Assembly: GCF_023559245.1 (NCBI RefSeq)
Contig: NZ_CP097462.1
Span: forward strand, 248,001-312,000
DNA from: Sphingomonas sp. KRR8
GTDB taxonomy: Bacteria; Pseudomonadota; Alphaproteobacteria; Sphingomonadales; Sphingomonadaceae
DNA length: 64,000 nt
Direction of reading: 5' to 3'
Notes under the pieces: model-generated
Told to the model about the DNA's origin: nothing
Database searches by the model: none
Seen by the model: the letters and a program-made list of their open reading frames with translations, nothing else
Program-made: the position numbers and the translations under genes
Shown here: positions 43,593 through 53,645 of the stretch, one piece after another
Layout of the letters: each line of letters opens with the position of its first letter
Numbering within the stretch: the first letter of the stretch is position 1

Positions 43593-43669
43593 GGCCCCGT
43601 AGCTCAGCAGGATAGAGCGCCAGATTCCTAATCTGTAGGTCAGTGGTTCGAATCCACTCGGGGTCACCA
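43593..43669 (+). tRNA. tRNA-Arg (anticodon CCT)
   Basis: The 77-base gene folds as a standard cloverleaf: acceptor stem GGCCCCG / CGGGGTC with one G-T pair, D arm GCTC...GAGC, anticodon loop TTCCTAA with CCT at 43627-43629, variable loop of five, T arm AGTGG-TTCGAAT-CCACT, and an encoded CCA end. It reads the AGG codon. The top pair of the anticodon stem is a C-T mismatch (C at 43620, T at 43636). It stands alone and the next gene starts 20 bp later. Confidence 0.95.
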
Positions 43670-43689
43670 GATTTTGAAGGAGTAGGCAG

Positions 43690-43926
43690 GTGCTGGGCCG
43701 GCTGTTCACCGATCACCCCAAGACCCTTGGCATGAGCTGGGCTGGCCATGCCGTTGGCGCCGTGCGGATCGGGGGCGAGATGATCGGTGCCGGCGCCGCC
43801 TGCCTGGTCCATGCCGTGGTGCCAGGTTTCTTTACCGAAACGGCCGGGCGGACCGTGGTGCGTCTCCACGACTATATGCAGAAGCGCCGCGCAGGCAGTC
43901 CGGACTGGCCCGATTATGAGATCTGA
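43690..43926 (+). CDS. DUF6356 family protein (78 aa)
   Basis: The product begins VLGRLFTDHPKTLGMSWAGHAVGA and has one amphipathic or membrane helix (RIGGEMIGAGAACLVHAVVPGFF) and a conserved-looking C-terminus (VVRLHDYMQKRRAG). This order matches the small sphingomonad/rhizobial DUF6356 proteins, of unknown role. GTG 43690 follows AAGGAGTAGGCAG, a good ribosome site. It overlaps the next ATG by 11 bp. Confidence 0.7.
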   Translation: MLGRLFTDHPKTLGMSWAGHAVGAVRIGGEMIGAGAACLVHAVVPGFFTETAGRTVVRLHDYMQKRRAGSPDWPDYEI

Positions 43927-45229
43927 CGAGACCGGCACCGCGCCGGTCGCCATCGTCGGGGGCGGGTTCTCGGGGACGATGACCGCGCTTCAGCTTGCGC
44001 GCCGAGGGATAGGCGCCGTGCTGATCGACGGTTCTGGCCGGACCGGGCGAGGTGTCGCTTATTCGACCAGCGATCCCGCGCATGTGCTGAACGTCCCCGC
44101 CGCCAAGATGAGTGCCTGGCCCGACCAGGTGGACCATTTCGCCGAGTGGGGCGGCTATGGCGCGGGCGAGTTCGCCGAGCGCCGGGCCTTCGGGCGCTAT
44201 CTGGTCGAGCAGCTCTCCGAGAGCCCGGTCGAGGTGGTGGAAGCGAATGCCGTAGCCGCGGGCCGAAGCGGCCGCGACTGGCGGGTGACGCTTGCCGACG
44301 GCCAGATCATCGAGGTCGCGGCCCTTGTCCTGGCGCACGGCAACCAGCCGCCGGCGCCGCTGGCCGCGGCCGAGGGCCTGCCTGCGGACCTGTATGTGGC
44401 TAATCCGTGGACCGACGAAGCGCGCGCCGCCGTCGATCGTGCGGCCGACCGGGACAGCGACGTGCTGATCATCGGCACCGGCCTCACCATGGTCGATACC
44501 GTGCTGTCGCTGGTGGAGGCGGGCCATCGCGGGTCGATCACGGCGCTGTCGCGGCGGGGACTGGTTCCGCGCGCGCACGCCGATCCGCCCCCGCCCCCGG
44601 CGCCAGTGCAATTGAGCGATGTGCCGCTTGGGTCGGTGCGGACGCTCGCACGGTGGCTGCGAACGCGCTCTGCGGAGGTCGGCTTCCGGGCTGCGGTGGA
44701 TTCGCTCCGCCCGCACAGTCACGCGATCTGGCAAAGCTTCGACGAAGCGCAGGAGCAGCGTTTCATTCGCCATGCGCGTCCGTGGTGGGACATCCACCGC
44801 CACCGGATCGCGCCCGCCGTCGCCGAGCGCCTCAAGGGCCTGATCGCCGAGGGCAAGCTGCGGATCATGGCCGGCCGGCTGCTGGGGCTCCATGAACGGA
44901 ACGGCGAAGTGGTCGCGCGGATCCACCGGCGGGGTGACGGCGAGGTGGAGAGGAACTTCTGCCTGGCCATCAACTGCACGGGACCGCTGGGCGAAGTCGC
45001 CGAGACCCGAGACGCACTGTTGCGCGGGCTCCTGGACGAGGGTGCGGTGAGGCCTGATCGCTTCGGCATCGGGCTGGACGTCGATGGGCACGACCGCGCC
45101 GGCGAGCGCCTGTGGGCGCTCGGCCCGCTGACCAAAGGTCGCTATTGGGAAATGACCGCGGTTCCCGATATTCGCGGCCAGGCGGCTGCAGTGGCCGAGG
45201 ATATTGCAGCGGAGCTGGCAAGGGCATGA
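43916..45229 (+). CDS. FAD/NAD(P)-binding protein
   Basis: The 437-aa protein begins with a Rossmann dinucleotide motif ([21 protein letters not shown], residues 11-31), continues with [25 protein letters not shown] typical of the NAD_binding_9 group, and has a second Rossmann motif [22 protein letters not shown] and a late NCTGPLGE. These flavoproteins are related to FAD-dependent hydroxylases/oxidoreductases, with unknown substrates. It contains a run of prolines (ADPPPPPAP). The start overlaps DUF6356 and the stop overlaps folE (ATGA), so the three form one unit. Confidence 0.8.
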   Translation: MRSDETGTAPVAIVGGGFSGTMTALQLARRGIGAVLIDGSGRTGRGVAYSTSDPAHVLNVPAAKMSAWPDQVDHFAEWGGYGAGEFAERRAFGRYLVEQLSESPVEVVEANAVAAGRSGRDWRVTLADGQIIEVAALVLAHGNQPPAPLAAAEGLPADLYVANPWTDEARAAVDRAADRDSDVLIIGTGLTMVDTVLSLVEAGHRGSITALSRRGLVPRAHADPPPPPAPVQLSDVPLGSVRTLARWLRTRSAEVGFRAAVDSLRPHSHAIWQSFDEAQEQRFIRHARPWWDIHRHRIAPAVAERLKGLIAEGKLRIMAGRLLGLHERNGEVVARIHRRGDGEVERNFCLAINCTGPLGEVAETRDALLRGLLDEGAVRPDRFGIGLDVDGHDRAGERLWALGPLTKGRYWEMTAVPDIRGQAAAVAEDIAAELARA

Positions 45230-45846
45230 GCGACACTCCCGACGATGGCGACCTGGTCGGGCCGCCACCCAAGCTGCCGGTGCCGGAGCATGTCGCGGAC
45301 GCCGTTCGGACGCTGATCCGCTGGGCCGGCGATGATCCGGAGCGGGAAGGATTGCTCGACACGCCGCAGCGGGTGGCGCGGGCGTGGAAGGAATATGCCC
45401 GCGGCTATGACGAGGATCCCTCGCATCACCTCAGCCGGACCTTCAAGGAGGTCGGCGGCTATGACGAGATCGTTCTGCTGAAGGACATCCCGTTCCAGTC
45501 GCATTGCGAGCACCACATGGCGCCGATCATCGGCAAGGCGCACATCGCCTACCTGCCGCACAACCGGGTCGTCGGTATCTCCAAGCTGGCGCGGGTGCTG
45601 CACGGGTTTGCCCGGCGGCTCCAAGTACAGGAGCGGCTGACCGCGGAGGTCGCGGACTGCATCTGGGAGCATCTCCAGCCCAAGGGCGTGGCGGTGGTGA
45701 TCGAGGCGACCCATGCCTGCATGACGGCGCGCGGAGTGAACACGCCCGGCGTGATGATGACCACGAGCCGGATGATGGGCACCTTCCGCGCGGACGAGCG
45801 CAGCCGCAAGGAAGTGCTGGCGCTGATGGGGCGTACGACCGCCTAG
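45226..45846 (+). CDS. folE: GTP cyclohydrolase I
   Basis: FolE turns GTP into 7,8-dihydroneopterin triphosphate, the start of tetrahydrofolate synthesis. The 206-aa product has [18 protein letters not shown], the Zn ligands Cys and His in [31 protein letters not shown], and TRGVN-type end ([12 protein letters not shown], second Zn Cys). Cys ligands are present, so it is the Zn-dependent form. It is the third gene of the DUF6356-flavoprotein-folE run and ends one base before the convergent cyclase gene. Confidence 0.96.
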   Translation: MSDTPDDGDLVGPPPKLPVPEHVADAVRTLIRWAGDDPEREGLLDTPQRVARAWKEYARGYDEDPSHHLSRTFKEVGGYDEIVLLKDIPFQSHCEHHMAPIIGKAHIAYLPHNRVVGISKLARVLHGFARRLQVQERLTAEVADCIWEHLQPKGVAVVIEATHACMTARGVNTPGVMMTTSRMMGTFRADERSRKEVLALMGRTTA

Positions 45847-45847
45847 A

Positions 45848-46675
45848 TCAGCAGCTGATCACCACCTCGCGGAGACGGATGGGCTCATCGAAGCCCTTGA
45901 GCTCGGCCTCGCGCATGCCAGCGAATTTCATGCCCTTGCCGAGGCACAGTTCGGCGATGCCGTTGGTCACCAGCACGGTGCCCGGCTCCGCATGGGCGCA
46001 AAGCCGTGCGGCGAGGTTCACGGTGGAGCCGAAGAAATCGTTGTCGCGTTCGATCGGCTCGCCCGCGGCGGCGCCGATGCGGACCTGAAAAGCCGGGCGG
46101 TCCTGGTCGGGGACCAGCGCTGCCACAGCGTTCTGGATATCACAGCCGGAACGGACCGCCTGCACTGGCGAGACGAACACCGCCATGATCCCGTCGCCGG
46201 TATGCTTGATCACGCGGCCGTCATGCTGCGCGACGGCGGCGCGGACGATCGCGTCGTGGGTCGTGAGAAGTTCAAAGGCGACGTCATCACCCAGACGCTG
46301 GGCAAGTTCGGTCGAGCCAACGATGTCGGTGAACAGCACGCTGCGAACGGCATTATCCCGTTCGCGGCGTCCGGGTAGCCAGACCGCGCCGGCCGAATCG
46401 ACCTCGCCCGCGCCCATGAAGCCGTCGACCATGTCGGGATCAACCTCGATGATCTTTTCGGCAACGAGGCCATGCGCTTCCTTGTGGACCAGCATCGCGG
46501 CTTCGGCATTGAGCGCTTCGACCAGGCAGAACGCCTTGCCGCACTTCTCGTTGTGCCAATAGCGCTGGTAGTCGACGCCGTAGCGGGCCTGCACATCGAG
46601 GTCGGCAAGGTGCGCCTTGCGGAGGTCGTCAGCCTTGGCGCCCGGTATCGTGTGAACGTCGAGATAGAGCGGCAT
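45848..46675 (-). CDS. DUF4242-adenylate/guanylate cyclase fusion
   Basis: The 275-aa protein joins an N-terminal DUF4242 (SCO4226-like) domain, residues 1-85 (LYLDVHTIPGAKADDL, RYWHNEKCGKAFCLVEA), to a class III nucleotide cyclase domain, residues 105-275. Metal Asp residues are D117 (FTDIVGST) and D161 (KHTGDGIM); N220 and R224 (STVNLAARL) are the transition-state residues, so it looks active and would make cAMP or cGMP. The DUF4242 fold in SCO4226 binds nickel, so metal or ligand control is plausible. There is no membrane segment. Confidence 0.85.
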   Translation of the reverse strand: MPLYLDVHTIPGAKADDLRKAHLADLDVQARYGVDYQRYWHNEKCGKAFCLVEALNAEAAMLVHKEAHGLVAEKIIEVDPDMVDGFMGAGEVDSAGAVWLPGRRERDNAVRSVLFTDIVGSTELAQRLGDDVAFELLTTHDAIVRAAVAQHDGRVIKHTGDGIMAVFVSPVQAVRSGCDIQNAVAALVPDQDRPAFQVRIGAAAGEPIERDNDFFGSTVNLAARLCAHAEPGTVLVTNGIAELCLGKGMKFAGMREAELKGFDEPIRLREVVISC

Positions 46676-46768
46676 GCGACCCCCTCAGCAGCTGACCATA
46701 GCGCGTTCGCCCGCAATTGGCCATCGGCGGCGTTGCCGCAGGCTGGCGCGCGTGGCAGAAAACCGCGC

Positions 46769-47950
46769 ATGGCCACCAAGCTCCGCCCCGTTGATCCCGC
46801 CGCCGACCCGCTCGACGACCTGAGCCTGCCCGGCTGGCTCTACCAGGATCCCGAATTCTTCGTGGCGGAGCAGCGGGCGTTCCTGCGCGCGGCGCCGCAG
46901 GTGGTCTGCCACGAAAGCGAGATCGCGGCGCCCGGGGAATGGCGCAGCCTCGATTATCTGGGCGAGAGCATCATCGTCATCCGGGGGGATGATGGTGAGG
47001 TCCGGGCCTTCACCAACGTTTGCCGCCATCGCGGTTCACGACTGGTGGACGGAAGCGGCGGCTGCGTCCGGGTACTGACCTGCCCCTATCACGGTTGGAG
47101 CTATGCGCGGGACGGCAAGCTGGTCGGCGTTCCGCACCGGCGGGAGTATCCGGGCCTCGAGACGGAGCGGCTTGGCCTGGTGCCGGTGCCGCTGGAACGC
47201 TGGCACGGGTTCCTGTTCGTGACGCTGGAGCCCGGCGGCCCGAGTGTCGCCGAGATGATGGGTCCGTTCGAAGAGGAGGTGACGCCCTACCGCTTCGAGG
47301 AATTGCGCGCGATCGGGAGGGTGACGCTTCGGCCCAGGCCGCTCAACTGGAAGACGATCGCGGACAATTATTCGGACGGCCTGCACATCCCGATCGGGCA
47401 TCCCGGGCTGACCCGGCTGTTCGGACGCGGGTACAAGATCGAGGCCCATGCCGAGGTCGACCGGATGGAGGGCGATCTGGTTGAGCAACCTTCGGCCAAT
47501 CCCTCCGAGCGCGCCTACCAGCACCTACTGCCGGAGGCGGAGCATCTGCCGGTGAGCCACCGACGCAAGTGGCTCTACTACAAGCTGTGGCCGAACGTGG
47601 CGTTCGACATCTACCCGGACCAGGTCGACTTCATGCAGTTCCTGCCGGTGAGCTCGACGGAAACGGTGATCCGCGAGATCAGCTATGCGCTGCCCGACGA
47701 GCGGCGCGAGATGCGGGCGGCCCGCTACCTTAACTGGCGGATCAACCGGCGCGTGAACGCCGAGGACACGGAGCTCATCACCCGGGTTCAGCAGGGCATG
47801 GCCTCGCCGACCTATCAGCCGGGGCCGCTCGGGACGTCGGAAGTGTGCCTGCGCAGCTTTGCGCAGAAACTGCGGCGGCTGATCCCGGAAGCCCGGCTCG
47901 ACCAGCCGCCGCCATCGGGCTGGACTCAGCGGAGCGCGCGCGCTTCCTGA
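46769..47950 (+). CDS. Rieske-type aromatic ring-hydroxylating oxygenase alpha subunit
   Basis: The 393-aa protein has the Rieske centre CRHRG (Cys85, His87) and CPYHGW (Cys105, His108) for the 2Fe-2S cluster and a non-heme iron site NYSDGLHIPIGHPG (Asp203, His206, His211). These are the features of the oxygenase alpha subunit that inserts oxygen into an aromatic or similar ring. No reductase, ferredoxin or beta subunit is adjacent. The start is chosen at ATG 46769, after an open upstream frame with no conservation. Its 3' end overlaps the DUF4142 gene by 25 bp. Confidence 0.88.
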   Translation: MATKLRPVDPAADPLDDLSLPGWLYQDPEFFVAEQRAFLRAAPQVVCHESEIAAPGEWRSLDYLGESIIVIRGDDGEVRAFTNVCRHRGSRLVDGSGGCVRVLTCPYHGWSYARDGKLVGVPHRREYPGLETERLGLVPVPLERWHGFLFVTLEPGGPSVAEMMGPFEEEVTPYRFEELRAIGRVTLRPRPLNWKTIADNYSDGLHIPIGHPGLTRLFGRGYKIEAHAEVDRMEGDLVEQPSANPSERAYQHLLPEAEHLPVSHRRKWLYYKLWPNVAFDIYPDQVDFMQFLPVSSTETVIREISYALPDERREMRAARYLNWRINRRVNAEDTELITRVQQGMASPTYQPGPLGTSEVCLRSFAQKLRRLIPEARLDQPPPSGWTQRSARAS

Positions 47951-48396
47951 AGATGCTTGCGAAGGGTGGGGAGCGTCGCCGAGGCTAGCCGCGCCGTGGC
48001 CCGGTCGCCGGTGCGCACCTGCGCCTGATATTCAGCGATGTCCTTCTGGTGATCCTCGATCGCATGGCTGCGGGCATATCGGTCGAAGGCGCGGCCGTGC
48101 AGGTTACGCAGGTGGCGCATCGCGGCCATCGCGTCGGCCTTCGGGCTATGGCTGACACGGACGCCCATGCGGCGGGCGAGCTGGTCGACCTGGCTGCGGT
48201 GAGCGCCGTGATCCGCGACCAGCATTCGGCCGTAGCTGCGCACGGCAGGGTTGCTGCTGCGCTGCTGGAGCAGCTGGCCCATCTGGACCTCGCCGCTGTC
48301 GCCCCGAGCGGCGTTGTTGAGGAACTTGGTCGCGGGCGCCGCGAAGGCTGCGGTGGAGGCGGCGAGCAGGACGCCAGCGGTCAGGATACGGAACAT
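47926..48396 (-). CDS. DUF4142 family periplasmic protein
   Basis: The 156-aa product has a signal peptide (MFRILTAGVLLAASTAAFA) and a helical domain of the DUF4142 (ferritin-like/PF13628) type with repeated His, as in YGRMLVADHGAHRSQVDQLARRMG and HAIEDHQKDIAEYQAQ. The role is unknown; proteins of this group are often stress-related and some bind metals. The convergent overlap with the Rieske gene makes the last eight codons antisense-shared. Confidence 0.8.
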   Translation of the reverse strand: MFRILTAGVLLAASTAAFAAPATKFLNNAARGDSGEVQMGQLLQQRSSNPAVRSYGRMLVADHGAHRSQVDQLARRMGVRVSHSPKADAMAAMRHLRNLHGRAFDRYARSHAIEDHQKDIAEYQAQVRTGDRATARLASATLPTLRKHLQEARALR

Positions 48397-48437
48397 GGAC
48401 TTCTCCTCTCCAAGGTGGAGCTAAGAGTCGAACCGGC

Positions 48438-49760
48438 TCAATCTGGCGTTGTTCCCGTCATGACCTGTTGTTCACGTCCACGGCGGCTCAGCCAGCGAAT
48501 GGGCCAGCCGGCGAGCGCGAGGCCGAAACCCCAGATGGTAGCTTCGAGCCCAGCACCGACGAACATGGCCAGCGCGTAGATCAAGGCAACCACGGGCAGG
48601 ATGGCGCCGCCTCCAAGCCGCAGCTTCGCCTCAGCGGCGGCGCATACCGCGTAGAGGATGAGCGCGGCGACGGTGGAGACCAGGGCGATGAACTCGTAGA
48701 CCGTCACGAAGCTCTGCGAGTTGCTCGCGAGGACGAGCAGGGCTGCGACGGCCGCGCCGACCAGCAGCGAACCGGTGGGAACGCCGGCCGCGTTGGTGCG
48801 GCGGAACAGCGCCGGCAGGTCCCCCGGCATGGCGAGCGACTGGCCGACCTCCGCCGAGAGCAGGAGCAGGGCATTGCAGGTGCCAAAGGCGCTGATGGCC
48901 GCGATCACGGCGACCACTGCTCCGGCCCTTGCGCCGAGCAGCGGGGCGATGGCGTCGGCGAACGGCGCGCTGCTGGTGGCGGCCAGTGCACTGGGCAGCA
49001 GCAGTAGCGTCGCCATGGTCGCACCAAAGTAGATGAGGCCCGTGCCACCCGTTCCGTAGATGGTCGCGCGCGGTACTGTCTCGCCGGCTTCGTCGGTAAC
49101 GTTGGCGACCACCGTGGCGGCCTCGAAGCCGGTCAGAGAGAAGAGCATCAGCGCCGCCGCGGCGACGACGCCGCTAAGCCCAAGCGGCATTGGAGCGAGC
49201 GGCTGCAAGGGCGTGCCGGTGCCGACATGAATGGCAAGCAGCAGGACAACGAGCACCAGCGGCACGATCTTGATCAGGGTCGCGATGACCTGCACCCAAC
49301 CAGCCGAGCGCGCACCGGTGAGGTTGACGACCGTGAGCACCGCGATCGTACCGAGGGCGACGACCATCAGGCCGGCGCCGCTGCCGGCGGCCGGCATGAC
49401 ATGCCCGAGCGCCCCGGCGACCGCGACGGCCACGGCCGCGACCGCGGTCCATTGCGAGACGAGGTAGCTCCACAGGGTCAGGAAAGCCGCTGTGTCGCCG
49501 AACGCGGTGCGGACGTAGATGAACGGGCCTCCCGGCAGCCGGCGGGCAAGCCGGGCGAAGGTTATTGCCAGCAGCATGGTGCCCGCGATGGTCAGCGCGA
49601 AGGCGACGGCGATGTTCTCGCCATAGGGAGCAAGAGTGGTCGGCAGCAGATAGATGCCCGACCCGATCATGGTCCCGACCACCATCGCCAGGCTCATGAT
49701 GCCGCCGAGCCGCTTCGATGGCGGCGGCGGAGGCGGAGCGATTATGTCGGGCTCGGTCAT
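48438..49760 (-). CDS. APC-family amino acid permease
   Basis: The 440-aa protein has twelve predicted helices. It starts MTEPDIIAPPPPPPSKRLGG, then MSLAMVVGTMIGSGIYLLPTTLAP, the APC signature for a helix-1 unwinding, and FEAATVVANVTDEAGETVPRA. It is probably a cation-coupled amino acid or polyamine importer or exchanger. The N-terminal run of six prolines would stall the ribosome without EF-P. ATG 49760 is chosen by the family start. It is divergent from fabD by 81 bp. Confidence 0.88.
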   Translation of the reverse strand: MTEPDIIAPPPPPPSKRLGGIMSLAMVVGTMIGSGIYLLPTTLAPYGENIAVAFALTIAGTMLLAITFARLARRLPGGPFIYVRTAFGDTAAFLTLWSYLVSQWTAVAAVAVAVAGALGHVMPAAGSGAGLMVVALGTIAVLTVVNLTGARSAGWVQVIATLIKIVPLVLVVLLLAIHVGTGTPLQPLAPMPLGLSGVVAAAALMLFSLTGFEAATVVANVTDEAGETVPRATIYGTGGTGLIYFGATMATLLLLPSALAATSSAPFADAIAPLLGARAGAVVAVIAAISAFGTCNALLLLSAEVGQSLAMPGDLPALFRRTNAAGVPTGSLLVGAAVAALLVLASNSQSFVTVYEFIALVSTVAALILYAVCAAAEAKLRLGGGAILPVVALIYALAMFVGAGLEATIWGFGLALAGWPIRWLSRRGREQQVMTGTTPD

Positions 49761-49841
49761 GATCGCGGCTTTGCACCGGCGCGCCGGGTTGGCAATCGTC
49801 CGCCATCCGCCTAACCGCGCCGGAGTTACAGGGGAGACCAG

Positions 49842-50780
49842 ATGCGCGCGTTCATCTTTCCAGGCCAGGGGAGCCAGTCGGTCGGCATGGGCAAGGCGCT
49901 GGCTGATGCCAGCGCGGCGGCGCGGGACGTGTTCGCCGAGGTGGACGAAGCGCTCGGCCAGCACCTCTTCCGGCTGATGACCGAAGGGCCCGAGGACCAA
50001 CTCACCCTGACCGAGAATGCGCAGCCCGCGATCATGGCGCATGCGCTGGCGGTATTCCGCGCGCTGACCCGCGAAGGGGGCGTGTCGCTGGAGAAGGCGG
50101 CGAGCTTCGTCGCTGGGCACAGCCTTGGCGAGTATAGCGCGCTGTGTGCGGCGGGAACCGTTGACCTATCGACCACCGCCCGGCTGCTGAAGCTGCGCGG
50201 GCAGGCGATGCAGGCAGCGGTGCCGGTGGGCGAGGGCGCCATGGCGGCGCTGCTGGGTGCCGACCTCGAGAAGGCCGAGGCGATCGCCGCCGCGGCGGCC
50301 GAGGGCGAGGTCTGCACGGTCGCCAATGACAATGATCCGTCGCAGGTCGTCATTTCCGGCAAGCGCAGCGCCATCGAGCGCGCGGTCGGGCTGGCGAAGG
50401 AGCATGGCGCCAAGCGCGCGGTGCTGCTTCCCGTCTCCGCGCCGTTCCACTGCCCGCTGATGAAGCCTGCCGCCGACCGGATGGCGGAAGCACTGGCGAG
50501 CACGGACCTGCGCGCGCCAGCGGTTCCCGTCTTCGCCAATGTCATTGCCGCCCCTGTCAGCGATCCGGACCGAATCCGCGAGCTGCTGGTCGAGCAGGTG
50601 ACTGGCATGGTCCGCTGGCGTGAGAGCGTGGCCGAGATGGTCGCGGCCGGGGTCGAAGAGTTCGTTGAGCTTGGCGGCAAGGTGCTCGGCCCAATGGTCA
50701 AGCGGACTGCGCCGGATGTGAAGGTGACAAGCCTGTTGTCCATCGATGATGTGGAAGCGATGGCGAAGGAGCTCGCATGA
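49842..50780 (+). CDS. fabD: Malonyl CoA-acyl carrier protein transacylase
   Basis: FabD moves malonyl from CoA to ACP in fatty acid synthesis. The 312-aa protein has FPGQGSQSVGMGKAL, the nucleophile Ser94 in GHSLGEYSA, and His203 in SAPFHCPLMKPA. ATG 49842 follows CAGGGGAGAC, a good ribosome site. The stop overlaps the fabG ATG (ATGA). acpP and fabF are not in this window. Confidence 0.97.
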   Translation: MRAFIFPGQGSQSVGMGKALADASAAARDVFAEVDEALGQHLFRLMTEGPEDQLTLTENAQPAIMAHALAVFRALTREGGVSLEKAASFVAGHSLGEYSALCAAGTVDLSTTARLLKLRGQAMQAAVPVGEGAMAALLGADLEKAEAIAAAAAEGEVCTVANDNDPSQVVISGKRSAIERAVGLAKEHGAKRAVLLPVSAPFHCPLMKPAADRMAEALASTDLRAPAVPVFANVIAAPVSDPDRIRELLVEQVTGMVRWRESVAEMVAAGVEEFVELGGKVLGPMVKRTAPDVKVTSLLSIDDVEAMAKELA

Positions 50781-51520
50781 TGTTCGATCTTTCGGGAATG
50801 ACCGCGCTGGTGACCGGCGCCAGCGGAGGCCTTGGCAGCGCAATCGCCAAGGCCCTCAGCGCGCAGGGAGCGCGGCTGGCGGTGAGCGGAAGCAATGAGG
50901 AAAAGCTGGGCACCTTCCGCGAGAGCCTGGGCGGCGACCATGTAGCGCTGCCGTGCAACCTGTCCGATCCGGCTTCGGTGGACGCCCTCGTTCCGCAGGC
51001 GGTCGAGGCGCTTGGCGGCAAGCTCGACATCCTGGTCAACAATGCCGGCGTCACGCGCGACAATCTGCTGATGCGGATGAAGGACGAGGAGTTCGAGGAC
51101 GTCATCCGGATCAACCTGGAGGCCGCCTTCCGGCTGATGCGCGCGGCAGCCAAGCCGATGATGAAGGCGCGCTTTGGCCGCATCGTCAGCGTCACGTCCG
51201 TGGTCGGAGCCACCGGCAACCCGGGCCAGGCGAACTATGTCGCGTCGAAGGCGGGGCTGGTCGGAATGAGCAAGGCGGTGGCACAGGAGTTGGCGACGCG
51301 CGGGATCACCGTCAATTGCGTGGCGCCGGGCTTCATGACCTCGGCGATGACCGATGCGCTCAATGAGCAACAGCGTTCCGCCATTCTTGGCAAGATCCCG
51401 TCGGGCGCGATGGGCACTGGCGAGGACGTAGCGGCGGCCGTCTGCTATCTGGCGAGCCGGGAGGCTGGTTACGTCACGGGGCAGACCCTGCACGTCAACG
51501 GCGGCATGGCGATGTACTGA
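50777..51520 (+). CDS. fabG: 3-oxoacyl-ACP reductase
   Basis: This NADPH-dependent SDR reduces 3-oxoacyl-ACP in the fatty acid cycle. The 247-aa protein has TGASGGLGS at the cofactor site, NNAGVTRDNLLMRMKDEEF (typical FabG), the catalytic Ser in VTSVVGATGNPGQANYVASKAG with Tyr and Lys, and GFMTSAMTDAL. Coupled to fabD by ATGA. The C-terminus VNGGMAMY is standard. Confidence 0.97.
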   Translation: MMFDLSGMTALVTGASGGLGSAIAKALSAQGARLAVSGSNEEKLGTFRESLGGDHVALPCNLSDPASVDALVPQAVEALGGKLDILVNNAGVTRDNLLMRMKDEEFEDVIRINLEAAFRLMRAAAKPMMKARFGRIVSVTSVVGATGNPGQANYVASKAGLVGMSKAVAQELATRGITVNCVAPGFMTSAMTDALNEQQRSAILGKIPSGAMGTGEDVAAAVCYLASREAGYVTGQTLHVNGGMAMY

Positions 51521-51551
51521 CGCAACAGTTTTCAACCTGAATGCCACACCT

Positions 51552-51579
51552 CTTGTGGCGGTGGAACTCACCCCTATAT
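51552..51579 (+). promoter_or_regulatory. Heat-shock (sigma32/RpoH-type) promoter of dnaK
   Basis: CTTGTG at 51552-51557, a 13-base spacer, then CCCCTATAT at 51571-51579 match the RpoH consensus (CTTGAA, N13-17, CCCCATNT) closely. It sits 70 bases before the dnaK start. A small inverted repeat (GCCACA / TGTGGC, 51543-51559) overlaps the -35 part. Confidence 0.7.
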
Positions 51580-51648
51580 CGCCGCCGGAACAACAAAAAC
51601 CGGCGTCAGGCTTGAGGCGTCCGGGGGCTAGTCAAAGGGTTGAAGAGC

Positions 51649-53586
<1,938 letters not shown>

Positions 53587-53597
53587 GCCATCATGAG

Positions 53598-53634
53598 CGC
53601 CGCCCCGGCGTGTGTTTCCGGGGCGGCGGTTTTT
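53598..53634 (+). terminator. Intrinsic terminator-like hairpin between dnaK and dnaJ
   Basis: A perfect 10-bp G+C stem (GCCGCCCCGG / CCGGGGCGGC, one more C-G below) with a nine-base loop is followed by five T. It ends 11 bases before the dnaJ ATG, so dnaJ must be read through it or use a promoter overlapping it. Likely lowers dnaJ relative to dnaK. Confidence 0.75.
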
Positions 53635-53645
53635 AGGTTTCGCCC

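Noticed and set aside
51543..51559. Small inverted repeat (GCCACA/TGTGGC) as a CIRCE element
   Set aside because: CIRCE has 9-bp arms TTAGCACTC and a 9-base spacer; this is shorter and of different sequence.
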